Position numbers and translations under genes: made by a program | In this document: piece by piece, positions 39,590 through 49,026 of the stretch | Numbering within the stretch: the stretch's first letter is position 1 | How the letters are laid out: each line of letters opens with the position of its first letter | Assembly: GCA_016838895.1 (NCBI GenBank) | Contig: JAEKNU010000021.1 | Span: 1 to 62,024, forward strand | DNA length: 62,024 bases | Source of the DNA: Chloroflexota bacterium | Lineage (GTDB): Bacteria; Chloroflexota; Anaerolineae; Anaerolineales; Anaerolineaceae | Reading direction: 5' to 3' | Notes under the pieces: model-generated | Database searches by the model: none | Seen by the model: the letters and a program-made list of their open reading frames with translations, nothing else | Told to the model about the DNA's origin: nothing

Positions 39590-40567
39590 TTGACTGAAAC
39601 ACTGTCCAAAATCAGTATTATCACGCCATCCTTTCAGCAGGCTGCCTTTCTGGAACAGACCATGAAATCTGTTCTGGAACAAGGGTATGCCAATCTGGAA
39701 TATATTGTGATTGATGGCGGCTCTACGGATAGCAGCGTTGAACAGATAAAAAAGGTTCAATCCCAATTGGCCTATTGGGTGAGTGAAGCGGATCAGGGGC
39801 AAGCGCATGCGATCAACAAAGGATTACAGAAAGCCAGTGGCGAGATCATTGGCTGGATCAATTCAGATGATTATTATTTGCCTCGTGTCTTAAATCAGGT
39901 TGCGGATGTTTTTCAAGAAAATCCAGATATCGGATTGGTGTATGGCGATGTTCTGGCTGTTGACGGAAATGGAAAGCCCATCAATGTGATGTGCTATGCA
40001 CCCTGGACTGTGAAAGATCTATTGCAGTTTCGTATTATCGGACAGTCGTCAGTCTTTTTTCGCAGGGAAACATTGCAAAAAAGCGGTTTGCTGGACGCGC
40101 AATATCATTATTTACTGGATCATCACTTATGGATTCGCATGGCTGCGCAGACCAAGATGGTGTATGTACCTCAAATCTGGTCAGCGGCACGTTATCATGA
40201 GCAAGCCAAAAACCTTGCGGAAGCGCAAAACTTTGGCAAAGATGCACAACGTATCTTGTTATGGGTTGAAAATGACCCTGCATTTAACGAAATATGGCAG
40301 GCGAATAAGCGCAAGGCTCGAGCCGGGGCTGCCTGGTTGAATGCCTTTTATCTGGCGGATGCCGGTAAATATGCTGATTCTTTACGATCATACATTAAAG
40401 TATTTTTTCTGTCTCCTACCAGATTTCTTGAAGATTGGAAAAAGTTCTTCTATGTATTGTTCTGCTGGTTGAACTTTGGTTTCTTCACGAAGAAGATGGA
40501 ATTGATTAATCAACAGAAAAATGAAGCGGCTTTACAGACGATAGTTGATAAAATGGATTTAGAATAA
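39590..40567 (+). CDS. GT2-family glycosyltransferase
   Basis: Starts TTG with GGAG upstream. ISIITPSFQQAAFLEQTMKS, IDGGSTDSSVEQI, EADQGQAHAINKGLQKASGE and WINSDDYYLP (DD metal site) are standard for GT2 transferases of the WcaA/PgaC-like subgroup. The last about 60 residues are hydrophobic and may be a membrane association. It resembles the product of 43733-44497, so the two probably share an ancestor. Confidence 0.85.
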   Translation: MTETLSKISIITPSFQQAAFLEQTMKSVLEQGYANLEYIVIDGGSTDSSVEQIKKVQSQLAYWVSEADQGQAHAINKGLQKASGEIIGWINSDDYYLPRVLNQVADVFQENPDIGLVYGDVLAVDGNGKPINVMCYAPWTVKDLLQFRIIGQSSVFFRRETLQKSGLLDAQYHYLLDHHLWIRMAAQTKMVYVPQIWSAARYHEQAKNLAEAQNFGKDAQRILLWVENDPAFNEIWQANKRKARAGAAWLNAFYLADAGKYADSLRSYIKVFFLSPTRFLEDWKKFFYVLFCWLNFGFFTKKMELINQQKNEAALQTIVDKMDLE

Positions 40568-40570
40568 GAA

Positions 40571-42097
40571 GTGGCGATACAGATGAAAAAAACGAATTTG
40601 AAAAATAAACAATCGGGTTGGCTAAAAACCGTTTTATTGCTATTGGTGTTTTTAGCCGGATTTGCAATCCGATTATATGATGCCAGTGATGCACCGCTTG
40701 AATTTCATTTAACCCGCCAACTGCGATCTGCATTAAAAGCGCGCGATGTATATTTGCAACTTTCAGCAGATGCGAATGGATATGATCAGGAATTATCCGC
40801 TGATTTGGCCAATCTAGAGGTGTACGAACCACCTATTCTGGAAAGTATGGTTGGTGGTTTATATGCGCTGACGGGTAGTGAAAACATTGCCATTGCACGT
40901 GCTGTAAACGCTTTCTTCTGGACAGTAGGGGGCTGGTTTTTATATTTACTTCTAAGAAAGAGAATCAATCTCCTCTCGATTATTGCCGGTTTAACCTTTT
41001 ATTTCTTTTTACCTTTTTCGGTGATTGCCAGCCGTTCTTTCCAACCCGATCCCTGGATGGTTACCTGGATTTTAGCATCCGCATGGGCGGCTATGCGCTG
41101 GAAAGAGCATCCGAGTTGGGGAAACACTGTCCTGACAGGCATAATTGGCGGATTGACTGTGTTAATTAAAGGCTTTGCCGGATTATTTGTGGCTCCATTG
41201 CTGATTGGCATTGTACTTTCTGATCAAACCATTATAAGTGCCGTGAAAAACCTGAAAGTCTGGTGTATGGCTGGTTTGAGCACTTTACCTATGGCCGTAT
41301 ATTATATTTTTCTGAACGCTGGCCGGTCAGGTGATTTTTTATCCTTTTGGGCTGGTTCGTTATCCAGGATGGTACTAACCACCAATTTCTATGCCGATTG
41401 GTTGGCAATGATCAAAGGTTTGATGGGACTTTTCACAGTTCTTGTTGCTTTAATCGCTCTATTCCTTGCAAAAAAGGAAGTCAAGATCTGGTTACTACCC
41501 TTATGGATAGGCTATATTCTTTTCGGATTGGTCTTTCCTTATCAATTTACCACCCATGAATATTATCATTTGGCGCTGATCCCTCTGGTAGCCGTGGGTT
41601 TAATGCTGATGATGGATTTGATATTACCAATGATAGCCAAACAGCATTGGCTTTGGCGTATGGCGATTGCAGGCGTGATTATTGCCTCTAGCGCATATAA
41701 TTTGTGGGTATCCCGCTCAGTATTATATGCGCATGATTTTCGTCACGAAGCGGCTGCCTGGCAGCAGATTGCCGATGCGATACCGGATGATCACCCATTT
41801 ATTTCATTGAGTAGTGATTATGGCATGCGCTTGCGTTATTTTGGTTGGAAGGCGGCAAAATCTGAATGGCCTACAGCAGCAGATTTACGTTTATTCACAC
41901 TGGCCGGGAATGCCGATTTGGAAACACAGACTTATTTTAACGAACAAACGGATGGTGCTGATTATTTCCTGATTACTGCATTCCAGGAATTGGGGGATCA
42001 GCCGGTTTTGGAACAAATACTGCAAGCGAAATATCCATTATATGCACAGGGAGATGGATATATGATTTATGATTTAATGCATCCTGTCTCTGAGTGA
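40571..42097 (+). CDS. GT39-like membrane glycosyltransferase, paralogue 1
   Basis: About 11 hydrophobic segments, with EFHLTRQLRSALKARDVYLQ after the first helix and the ASRSFQPDPWM loop near residue 155. Both motifs recur in the next gene, which must be a tandem duplicate. GT39 (PMT/ArnT-like) proteins transfer sugar from a polyprenyl phosphate carrier in the outer leaflet. The final about 110 residues form an extracytoplasmic domain. GTG 40571 is the first possible start; ATG 40583 is an alternative. Confidence 0.68.
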   Translation: MAIQMKKTNLKNKQSGWLKTVLLLLVFLAGFAIRLYDASDAPLEFHLTRQLRSALKARDVYLQLSADANGYDQELSADLANLEVYEPPILESMVGGLYALTGSENIAIARAVNAFFWTVGGWFLYLLLRKRINLLSIIAGLTFYFFLPFSVIASRSFQPDPWMVTWILASAWAAMRWKEHPSWGNTVLTGIIGGLTVLIKGFAGLFVAPLLIGIVLSDQTIISAVKNLKVWCMAGLSTLPMAVYYIFLNAGRSGDFLSFWAGSLSRMVLTTNFYADWLAMIKGLMGLFTVLVALIALFLAKKEVKIWLLPLWIGYILFGLVFPYQFTTHEYYHLALIPLVAVGLMLMMDLILPMIAKQHWLWRMAIAGVIIASSAYNLWVSRSVLYAHDFRHEAAAWQQIADAIPDDHPFISLSSDYGMRLRYFGWKAAKSEWPTAADLRLFTLAGNADLETQTYFNEQTDGADYFLITAFQELGDQPVLEQILQAKYPLYAQGDGYMIYDLMHPVSE

Positions 42098-42122
42098 TAT
42101 GCTGGTTGAGTAGAAGGATTTT

Positions 42123-43637
42123 ATGGATCAAGTAAGCAAAAAAAAGACAACAATCAACAAAATCGCAGCTATCCTGACTGTTGTTGTTATCATGATCGCC
42201 GGATTGGGTATTCGTATTTATGACATCACAGATTATCCCTTTGATTTTCATCCCACACGGCAGATGCATTCCTATCTGATCGCGCGCGGAATGTATTATG
42301 AAAACAATGCGGATTACCCCGAATGGCAGCAGGATATGGCTGTGCAGCAGTGGCATGCAGAAGGTTTTATTGAACCACAAATCATGGAAGCATTAACCGC
42401 GATGGGGTATCGTATTGCCGGCACAGATTTATTCTGGATTCCGCGTTTGCTTTCCATTTTGTTCTGGTCAGCAGGCGGTATTGCCATGTTATTACTATGT
42501 ATGGAATTATTTGGATTCAGGCCGGCATTAATTGCTTTGATGTTTTATCTATTTTTACCGTATGGAGCAATAGCTAGCCGATCATTCCAACCTGATCCGT
42601 TGATGGTATCCATGATTGTTTTTGCCTGGTGGGGGATTGCGCGCTGGCAAAGGCTGCGAACCTGGAAAGCTACTATAGTAGCTGGTGTTTTAAGTGGATT
42701 GGCGATTTTTATAAAAGCAGTAGCAGTATTTTATGTTGCCGGTGCCTGGATTGGCTTATTACTCTTTGGTGTAGGTATAAAGAAAATCTGGAAGGACCCC
42801 AAAGTTTGGCTGGCAGGTTTTCTGTCCATTTTTCCGTACGCCTGTTATCACTTTTATGGTGTCTATGTAGTTGGTCGCTTGGCCGATCAATTTGCCGGAC
42901 GGTTTTTTCCTGAAAAATGGTTAGATCCTGTGTTTTATTTGCAGTGGAAAAGCCTGATCAGCAGTGTAACCAGTTTTGAATGGTTTATCGCGGCTGCCAT
43001 TGCAACGTTGTTGATATCCTCCAAACCCATACGAAGTATGCTGCTAGGTGTTTGGGCGGGTTATTTCCTGAATGGTATGGCTTTGTCCCATCATTTTGCC
43101 ACGCATGATTATTACCATTTGCCATTGATCGCCATGGTGGCTGTCGGCCTGGCGGCGGCAGGTGCTGGTATCTTCGAAAAACTGATCGACCATAAATGGT
43201 TGTCTCATGTCGTGGTTTATGGATTGTTGTTGTTTGCTTCCGTGCTCTATTTGTGGGATGTACGGGTTCATTTGAAGCGTATTGACTATCATTCCGAGAT
43301 AAAAATCTGGACTGAAATCGGAGAGACGATTGGAAACGGTGCGCCTGTGGTTTCTTTGGCACATGATTATGGCTATCGATTGTCGTATTGGAGCTGGATT
43401 ACACCCACCAATTGGGGTACCTCTGCTGATTTCAATTTCCTGGCTGAAACCGGTCAAACATTTGAGTTCCAGGATTTGTTCAATGAGCGCGTGAATGGCA
43501 AGGATTACTTTGTTGTAACCCTTTTCAGTGAGCTTGATCGTCAGCCAGCACTAAAAGCCGTATTGGAAAATCATTACACCGTATTTGCTGAATCAGGTGA
43601 TTATATTATTTATGATCTTCGCCAGGAAATTCCATAA
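42123..43637 (+). CDS. GT39-like membrane glycosyltransferase, paralogue 2
   Basis: Same size and order of segments as the gene before it, with DFHPTRQMHSYLIARGMYYE and ASRSFQPDPLMVS at equivalent positions and ATHDYYHLPLIAMVAVGL in the second half. ATG preceded by AAGGA. Tandem duplication followed by divergence probably gave two enzymes that add different sugars or act on different acceptors. Confidence 0.68.
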   Translation: MDQVSKKKTTINKIAAILTVVVIMIAGLGIRIYDITDYPFDFHPTRQMHSYLIARGMYYENNADYPEWQQDMAVQQWHAEGFIEPQIMEALTAMGYRIAGTDLFWIPRLLSILFWSAGGIAMLLLCMELFGFRPALIALMFYLFLPYGAIASRSFQPDPLMVSMIVFAWWGIARWQRLRTWKATIVAGVLSGLAIFIKAVAVFYVAGAWIGLLLFGVGIKKIWKDPKVWLAGFLSIFPYACYHFYGVYVVGRLADQFAGRFFPEKWLDPVFYLQWKSLISSVTSFEWFIAAAIATLLISSKPIRSMLLGVWAGYFLNGMALSHHFATHDYYHLPLIAMVAVGLAAAGAGIFEKLIDHKWLSHVVVYGLLLFASVLYLWDVRVHLKRIDYHSEIKIWTEIGETIGNGAPVVSLAHDYGYRLSYWSWITPTNWGTSADFNFLAETGQTFEFQDLFNERVNGKDYFVVTLFSELDRQPALKAVLENHYTVFAESGDYIIYDLRQEIP

Positions 43638-43659
43638 TTAACCGATTTACCTCATACTA

Positions 43660-43690
43660 GCAGCTTCCCTTTGGAAAACAGGGAAGCTGC
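43660..43690 (+). terminator. Strong hairpin between GT39 paralogue 2 and the last GT2 gene
   Basis: GCAGCTTCCCT and AGGGAAGCTGC form a perfect 11-bp stem around a 9-base loop, but no T-run follows. It could attenuate or stabilise the long transcript rather than end it. Confidence 0.5.
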
Positions 43691-43691
43691 G

Positions 43692-43719
43692 TTACAATTA
43701 CCAGCCAAAATCATATTAT
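43692..43719 (+). promoter_or_regulatory. Possible internal promoter for the last GT2 gene
   Basis: TTACAA (43692-43697) and TATTAT (43714-43719) are 16 bases apart, just after the strong hairpin and 14 bases before the next ATG. It could supply separate expression of the last gene of the locus. Confidence 0.4.
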
Positions 43720-43732
43720 AGGATATAGATTC

Positions 43733-44497
43733 ATGCGTGTCACAATTGTTACCCCATCATTTAATCAAGCAAAATTTCTGGAGAGAACCATCCAATCTGT
43801 TTTAAACCAGGATTATGATGATCTGGAATATATCATTATTGACGGGGGATCAGACGATGGCAGTGTGGATATTATCCGCAAATATGAGGATCGTCTGGCG
43901 TATTGGATATCCGAAAAAGATTTAGGCCAGACGGATGCTATAAATAAAGGCTTTGCCAAAGCGAGTGGGGAAGTGTTGGCCTGGCTGAACTCTGATGACA
44001 CTTATGAACCTGGAGCAATCAAAGAAGCGGTGATCTATTTGGAAGAACACCCTGAAGTCGGCTTATTGTATGGTGACGGCAATTTCATTGATACAGAAAA
44101 CCGCATCATTGGGCAGTTTCCTTCACGGCAAACCGATTATCAGCGTTTACGTAACGGATATGTACATATTTGCCAACAGTCTGCGTTTTTCAGGGCTGAT
44201 CTTTGGCGCAAAGTAGCCCCGTTGGACCCGTCATTTTACTTCGCCATGGATTATGATTTATGGGTACGCTTGGCAAATATCAGCGAGGTAAAGTATGTGC
44301 AAAAACTATGGGCAAATTTTCGCTTGCATGGGGATACGAAAACCGTTGCAGAGGATGACCGCTGTTGGCCAGAGATGGTTCGGGTACACCGTCGAGACGG
44401 GGGGAGTTGGTTCTCGCTAATTATGATTAAATATCTTATCCGTAAGATTGTCGCGCCGATTATTCGGTGGCGCAGAAAAAAAATGTTCAGCCGCTAA
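43733..44497 (+). CDS. GT2-family glycosyltransferase, last gene of the locus
   Basis: A 254-residue GT-A protein with VTIVTPSFNQAKFLERTIQS, IDGGSDDGSVDIIRKY, SEKDLGQTDAINKGFAKASG and WLNSDDTYEP (DD metal site). Closely similar in these motifs to the product of 39590-40567 but shorter and without its hydrophobic tail. It is separated from the preceding genes by a hairpin and a possible promoter, and the terminator overlaps its stop. Confidence 0.88.
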   Translation: MRVTIVTPSFNQAKFLERTIQSVLNQDYDDLEYIIIDGGSDDGSVDIIRKYEDRLAYWISEKDLGQTDAINKGFAKASGEVLAWLNSDDTYEPGAIKEAVIYLEEHPEVGLLYGDGNFIDTENRIIGQFPSRQTDYQRLRNGYVHICQQSAFFRADLWRKVAPLDPSFYFAMDYDLWVRLANISEVKYVQKLWANFRLHGDTKTVAEDDRCWPEMVRVHRRDGGSWFSLIMIKYLIRKIVAPIIRWRRKKMFSR

Positions 44498-44514
44498 GCA
44501 GCGGCTGTTTCTTT
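44488..44514 (+). terminator. Terminator of the polysaccharide locus
   Basis: CAGCCGCT and AGCGGCTG form a perfect 8-bp stem with loop AAGC, followed by TTTCTTT. It overlaps the stop codon of the last GT2 gene. Confidence 0.85.
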
Positions 44515-44523
44515 GAAATAATC

Positions 44524-44559
44524 AAATGTAATGGCAATTCATGAATTGTCATTACATTT
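44524..44559. terminator. Long inverted repeat, probable terminator of the minus-strand MFS gene
   Basis: AAATGTAATGGCAATTC pairs with GAATTGTCATTACATTT (17 bp, one G-U) around two bases. It overlaps the MFS stop on the minus strand. There is no clean T-run; it may mainly block read-through between the convergent genes. Confidence 0.55.
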
Positions 44560-45789
44560 GGTCTGAAGATTATTTGGATTATATTTTCTACTCAGTACTA
44601 TGAAGATAATGACTGAAATAATCCCTACCAATCCACTGCCATACCAAGTGGCTGAGGGTGAGATATTGTCATTGAATAGGGCACCAATCACTGGTCCCAT
44701 GCCGTATCCAACTCCATTTGCCAAACCAAAAATACTCATATAGCTACCGCGAATGTGATCTGGCGCATGGTTTGCTGTGAAGGTTGTTGCGGTTGGTGCA
44801 ATTACCAATTCTCCACAGGTTAATATCACCATACAAATTGCAAAATGCCAGTATTGAGTTCCAAGCGCGATGCTGCTTACACCAGCAATATATAAAGCTG
44901 CGCCGATAACCATGAGCCACATCGGGTGTTGATTTTTAATTTTCCTGCTGATGAAAAACTGGAGGGAAATGATCATCAACGCATTGATCGCCATCAATTG
45001 CCCGGATTGTGTTTCAGAGATACTAAAATTCTGTTTTAGAAAACTGGATAATAAAACAAAAACCTGGGAGGACATTGTTGATACAACCAAAATACCCACT
45101 GAAAACCAGATAAATACTTTGTCATGGAATACTGATTTTATACCCATTGAGGGGCTGTTTTTTTGATTCAGGAGACGGGTTTGCGTAGATAGGGTCTCTT
45201 TGATAAAGAGCATCATCATGACAGCAACAGAAACAAAGCATATTGCCGCAATATAAAAGGTAAATGAGTACGAAATCTTCGCCAGATATCCACCAATCAC
45301 TGGCCCGAATGCAACACCTACATTCATGCTAATACGTTGTAATGAGTAGGCACTTAATCGATTTTCCGGGGGAACCATATCTGCAATCATGGCTTGGGAG
45401 CTGATGCGAATTAATGGCTGAGTAGCACCCCAACCGATCATTAATATGGCAAAAACAAAAAGAGTATTTGCATAATCCAAAAAGAAAAACGAAATTGCAC
45501 CAAAAAACAAACTGATAATCAGGACAATTTTCCTGCCTGCTTTATCTGTTACAGGTCCAATAAAAAAAGAGGAAAACAAAGTTGCCCCAGCACGCAAGGT
45601 TAAAATGGCGGAGACCATCGATAAACTGATGTTTAATTTATCTCCCATATAGATAGCAATGAAAGGCCAGATAAAACCTGAACCTGTCATGTATATAAAA
45701 AGCCCAATAATAAGCAGCCAAAATTGTGTTGGGAATTGTCGGAAAAATGAAATTGCTTTGTTGTTCATATAAAAATGGAGTTTCCGCAT
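44539..45789 (-). CDS. MFS transporter (drug/sugar efflux type)
   Basis: A 416-residue protein with 12 hydrophobic segments. The loop between helices 2 and 3 reads GPVTDKAGRKIVL, the MFS signature (DxxGRR/K), and a related GNxY repeat is in the second half. Such proteins export drugs or sugars by proton exchange; the substrate is unknown. The ATG at 45768 (MNNKAIS) is an alternative start, since the first ATG has its AAAAGG directly abutting. Divergent from metG. Confidence 0.85.
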   Translation of the reverse strand: MRKLHFYMNNKAISFFRQFPTQFWLLIIGLFIYMTGSGFIWPFIAIYMGDKLNISLSMVSAILTLRAGATLFSSFFIGPVTDKAGRKIVLIISLFFGAISFFFLDYANTLFVFAILMIGWGATQPLIRISSQAMIADMVPPENRLSAYSLQRISMNVGVAFGPVIGGYLAKISYSFTFYIAAICFVSVAVMMMLFIKETLSTQTRLLNQKNSPSMGIKSVFHDKVFIWFSVGILVVSTMSSQVFVLLSSFLKQNFSISETQSGQLMAINALMIISLQFFISRKIKNQHPMWLMVIGAALYIAGVSSIALGTQYWHFAICMVILTCGELVIAPTATTFTANHAPDHIRGSYMSIFGLANGVGYGMGPVIGALFNDNISPSATWYGSGLVGIISVIIFIVLSRKYNPNNLQTKCNDNS

Positions 45790-45899
45790 CCTTTTCAGAT
45801 TTTTTGCTAGTGGATTGTATTGCAGGTACTACAATAAAGCAACGTACATTAATCCTGAATTAGTCATCAATCACGTGCTGGTCGAATCGCTCTAATCCA

Positions 45900-45908
45900 T
45901 GTTACAAT
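45900..45908 (+). promoter_or_regulatory. Predicted extended -10 promoter of metG
   Basis: TGTTACAAT is an extended -10 element (TGn plus TACAAT); no good -35 is seen. It would start transcription near 45915, which makes an ATG at 45899 unusable and supports the metG start at 45941. Confidence 0.5.
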
Positions 45909-45940
45909 CACCGCAGATTCAAATAATTGAGGTGAAAAAA

Positions 45941-47725
45941 ATGGCAGATCCAGTCTTGGTAGCAGTTGCTTGGCCTTATGCGAATGCGCCAATCCATGTT
46001 GGGAATTTAACCGGAGCATACTTGCCCGCAGATATATTTTCTCGATATCAACGTTTGCGGGGACGCGATGTATTGATGGTTTCCGGTTCAGATTCGCATG
46101 GAACGCCAATTACTGTTCGAGCTGACGCAGAAGGTGTTACACCTCTAGAAATCTATACTCGCTTTCATAATGGATTCATTGATTTATTCCAGCAAGTTGG
46201 CTTGCATTATGATAACTTTTCCAGCACGCATACAACAAACCATTTTGATGTTTCACAGAAAATGTTTCTGGCATTAAAGGAAACAGGTTTCCTGTATAAA
46301 GAAGTGCAGCCACAATGGTATTCACCTGCACAGGAGAAATTCCTGCCGGATCGCTATGTGGAAGGCACCTGTTATATTTGTGGATACGATAATGCGCGCA
46401 GTGATCAGTGTGATAAATGCGGTAGTTTATTGGAAGCGGGAAAGTTGCTTGATCCGCGTTCCAAAATTGATGGCTCAACGCCAGAATTAAAAAACACTGA
46501 ACATTATTACCTTGATTTGGGTAAGATTCAGGATAAGGTTGTATCCTTTTTAGAAACACGTAAGCATTATTGGCGTCCAAATGTAATTCGTCAATCATTG
46601 GGACAAATTCAGGCCAATGCGTTACATGGTCGTCCGATTACACGTGATTTGGAATGGGGAATCCCTGTACCCGACGAGGATGCAGAGGGAAAATGCCTAT
46701 ATGTCTGGTTTGAAGCGGTTATTGGCTATTTGTCCTCAACGATTGAGTGGAGTAAAGCCAATGGGCAAGCGGATGCATGGCGCAAATGGTGGACCAATCC
46801 GGATGCACGTGCATATTACTTTATTGGCAAAGACAATATTCCTTTTCATGCCATTATTTGGCCGGCGGAATTATTAGGTGCTAAAGCCAAGTTCGATGAA
46901 CTGATGGGAAGTGCCAACCCCGAACATTTTGTGCTGCCATATGATGTGCCAGCCAATGAATTTATGAATCTGGAAAAGCAGAAGATTTCCGGCAGCCGGA
47001 ATTGGGCAGTTTATGGGCTGGATTTTCTGACCCGCTATGATCCTGATCCGTTGCGCTATTATTTAACTGTAAATATGCCGGAAGCAAAAGATACTGATTG
47101 GGATTGGGATGAATTTGTTGCACGCAATAACAATGAGCTTGTGGCAACTTGGGGAAACCTGGCCAATCGAATTCTTTCATTTACGTATAAACATTGGGAA
47201 GGCATTGTGCCGGATCCTGGAAAATTGCAGCCCATGGACAGTGAACTACTTCAGACAATTGAAGAAGGTTTCCATGTGGTAGGTGAAGAAATAGAACAAG
47301 TTCATCTTCGAGCCGCATTGGGAGAAGCTATGCGACTGGCTACCGAAGTCAATAAATATCTGGATCAAACTGCGCCCTGGAAAGTGATTAAAGAAGATAA
47401 AGCTGAGGCAGCCCGCATTGTTTACACAGCTTTGAAGGCGATTGATTCCTTGAAGATAATGTTTTCACCATTCCTGCCCTTTACATGCGAGAAACTGCAC
47501 ACTTTCTTTGGCTATGATGAACCTATTTTTGGCGATCAAAGAGTCGATGAAGTATCGGATGATTTAGGGTCACGTTCTGTATTACGTTATGATCCCGCGA
47601 AAGCCACGGGAAAATGGGAACCCAGCCAATTGAAGGCAGGTGGAAAACTTAACCAGCCTGGTCCACTATTTGTAAAACTGGAACCGAGTATTGCCCAGGA
47701 AGAAAGAGACCGCCTTGGTAAATAG
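45941..47725 (+). CDS. metG: Methionyl-tRNA synthetase
   Basis: A class I aminoacyl-tRNA synthetase that charges methionine tRNAs. The HIGH equivalent is PIHVGNL near residue 17. The zinc knuckle CYICG...CDKCG is around residue 130. The KMSKS loop reads KISGS (near residue 348), similar to the KFSSS variant of one bacterial MetRS subfamily. The anticodon-binding start DEFVARNNNELVATWGNLANR is conserved. At 594 residues it lacks the C-terminal Trbp111-like domain. The ATG at 45941 follows GAGGTG by seven bases; an earlier ATG lies within the promoter. Confidence 0.96.
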   Translation: MADPVLVAVAWPYANAPIHVGNLTGAYLPADIFSRYQRLRGRDVLMVSGSDSHGTPITVRADAEGVTPLEIYTRFHNGFIDLFQQVGLHYDNFSSTHTTNHFDVSQKMFLALKETGFLYKEVQPQWYSPAQEKFLPDRYVEGTCYICGYDNARSDQCDKCGSLLEAGKLLDPRSKIDGSTPELKNTEHYYLDLGKIQDKVVSFLETRKHYWRPNVIRQSLGQIQANALHGRPITRDLEWGIPVPDEDAEGKCLYVWFEAVIGYLSSTIEWSKANGQADAWRKWWTNPDARAYYFIGKDNIPFHAIIWPAELLGAKAKFDELMGSANPEHFVLPYDVPANEFMNLEKQKISGSRNWAVYGLDFLTRYDPDPLRYYLTVNMPEAKDTDWDWDEFVARNNNELVATWGNLANRILSFTYKHWEGIVPDPGKLQPMDSELLQTIEEGFHVVGEEIEQVHLRAALGEAMRLATEVNKYLDQTAPWKVIKEDKAEAARIVYTALKAIDSLKIMFSPFLPFTCEKLHTFFGYDEPIFGDQRVDEVSDDLGSRSVLRYDPAKATGKWEPSQLKAGGKLNQPGPLFVKLEPSIAQEERDRLGK

Positions 47726-47742
47726 TTAATACCAAAATTGAA

Positions 47743-47774
47743 ACGAGCTGTCCTTTGCGACAGCTCGTTTTTTT
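47743..47774. terminator. Bidirectional terminator between metG and the GT28 gene
   Basis: ACGAGCTGTC and GACAGCTCGT form a perfect 10-bp stem around CTTTGC, followed by TTTTTTT on the plus strand; A-rich sequence on the other side lets it serve the minus-strand gene as well. Confidence 0.92.
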
Positions 47775-48972
47775 ATGAATCCCAATTGATATGATTATTG
47801 GCAAACCATTCCACTAATTTAGGCGTTGGTATTTTGCGTTCTGTTTTGGTTACAGGTGGGGCCTGCATAATAAAATCCGCAATGGTAAAGGCTGCATCTC
47901 CTTTACCGATTTTTTTTGCATTTTGAGCATGCATTTTCATAAGCGCACGATCATCCTTCATCCAATGGTGCAATGCTTCTAATGTGCCTAGGGTATCATG
48001 TACCCAAAATCCGGCTTCATTTTCTTCGATCAGTTTTGCATTTCCTGTTTCCTGCCCAGGGATTACTTCCGTAATCATAATTGGCAATCCACTTGCCAAG
48101 GATTCCGTTGTGATTAATCCGCCTGCTTTACAAATGATGGCATCTGATGCATTCATTAATTCCGGCATGTTATCGACAAAATCATAGAGAAGATGTGGTT
48201 GATGCCATTCGTTTTCAGATAACGAATCATATAATTCGCGATTATTTCCGCAGGCAACGATCATTTGCATTTCTTTTCCATAATGATTGAATATGTGAAT
48301 TGTCTCTTCCAGTCTCTCTACTCTTTTACTGCCAACAAAAAGAAATGTAGGTAAATCAGGATTTAAACCTAATTCAATGCGCAGTTGCTGTTTGGACCGT
48401 TTTTCCATGGTGATGGATGGGTGTACCGGAATACCTGTGATATGCAATTTTTCAGGTGTCATGCGGTTTTGGATAGCTTTCTGATAGACAATGTCATTGG
48501 CGACCATACAGCCTTGTACGAGGTCGGAAAACCAGAATTGATGAATGGATGCCAGATCAGTGATCACTGTGTAATAGGGAATATCCAATCCATAGACTGT
48601 CTTGACAATATGTGTTGGTACTTGATATAGCGGATAAGTCGAAATAATCACATCGGGTTGAACACTGCGGATAATATCGCGCATGCCTTCAAAAATCAGT
48701 ACGGTAACCACACTTTCAGTTAATGCCGTAGTGACTTTGGCATCACTAATTGCAAAAGCAACCCGATATAAATCCGGCATATTGTTGACGATTTTATCGT
48801 AATCATATTGTGTTTCACGAAGGAAAGTTGGTGTACGTTCATCCTCCAATGGATTGCTAATGAGAACTTCGCATTCATTACCATAGCGAATTTCCAATGC
48901 CTCTTGAATGGCATTTGCTGCGCTTCGGTGGCCGTATCCAGCATCAACTGTAAAAATCAGTACTTTTTTCAT
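47773..48972 (-). CDS. MGDG synthase/UgtP-like glycolipid glycosyltransferase (GT28)
   Basis: A 399-residue GT-B protein with VLIFTVDAGYGHRSAANAI at the N-terminus (the diacylglycerol-glucosyltransferase signature) and the donor-site segment ICKAGGLITTESLASGLPIM near residue 280. Enzymes of this type add galactose or glucose to diacylglycerol at the inner face of the membrane to form glycolipids, and Chloroflexi commonly have such lipids. The length is typical. It follows the pncC gene by 54 bases on the same strand. Confidence 0.85.
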   Translation of the reverse strand: MKKVLIFTVDAGYGHRSAANAIQEALEIRYGNECEVLISNPLEDERTPTFLRETQYDYDKIVNNMPDLYRVAFAISDAKVTTALTESVVTVLIFEGMRDIIRSVQPDVIISTYPLYQVPTHIVKTVYGLDIPYYTVITDLASIHQFWFSDLVQGCMVANDIVYQKAIQNRMTPEKLHITGIPVHPSITMEKRSKQQLRIELGLNPDLPTFLFVGSKRVERLEETIHIFNHYGKEMQMIVACGNNRELYDSLSENEWHQPHLLYDFVDNMPELMNASDAIICKAGGLITTESLASGLPIMITEVIPGQETGNAKLIEENEAGFWVHDTLGTLEALHHWMKDDRALMKMHAQNAKKIGKGDAAFTIADFIMQAPPVTKTERKIPTPKLVEWFANNHINWDS

Positions 48973-49026
48973 ATCAATCCCTGCGTTTATGACTTACATC
49001 TATATACGCATTTAACCCCAATAAGT

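Noticed and set aside
46968..46990. KISGS instead of KMSKS in MetRS as a sign of a broken enzyme
   Set aside because: A similar KFSSS variant occurs in a normal bacterial MetRS subfamily, and all other motifs are intact.
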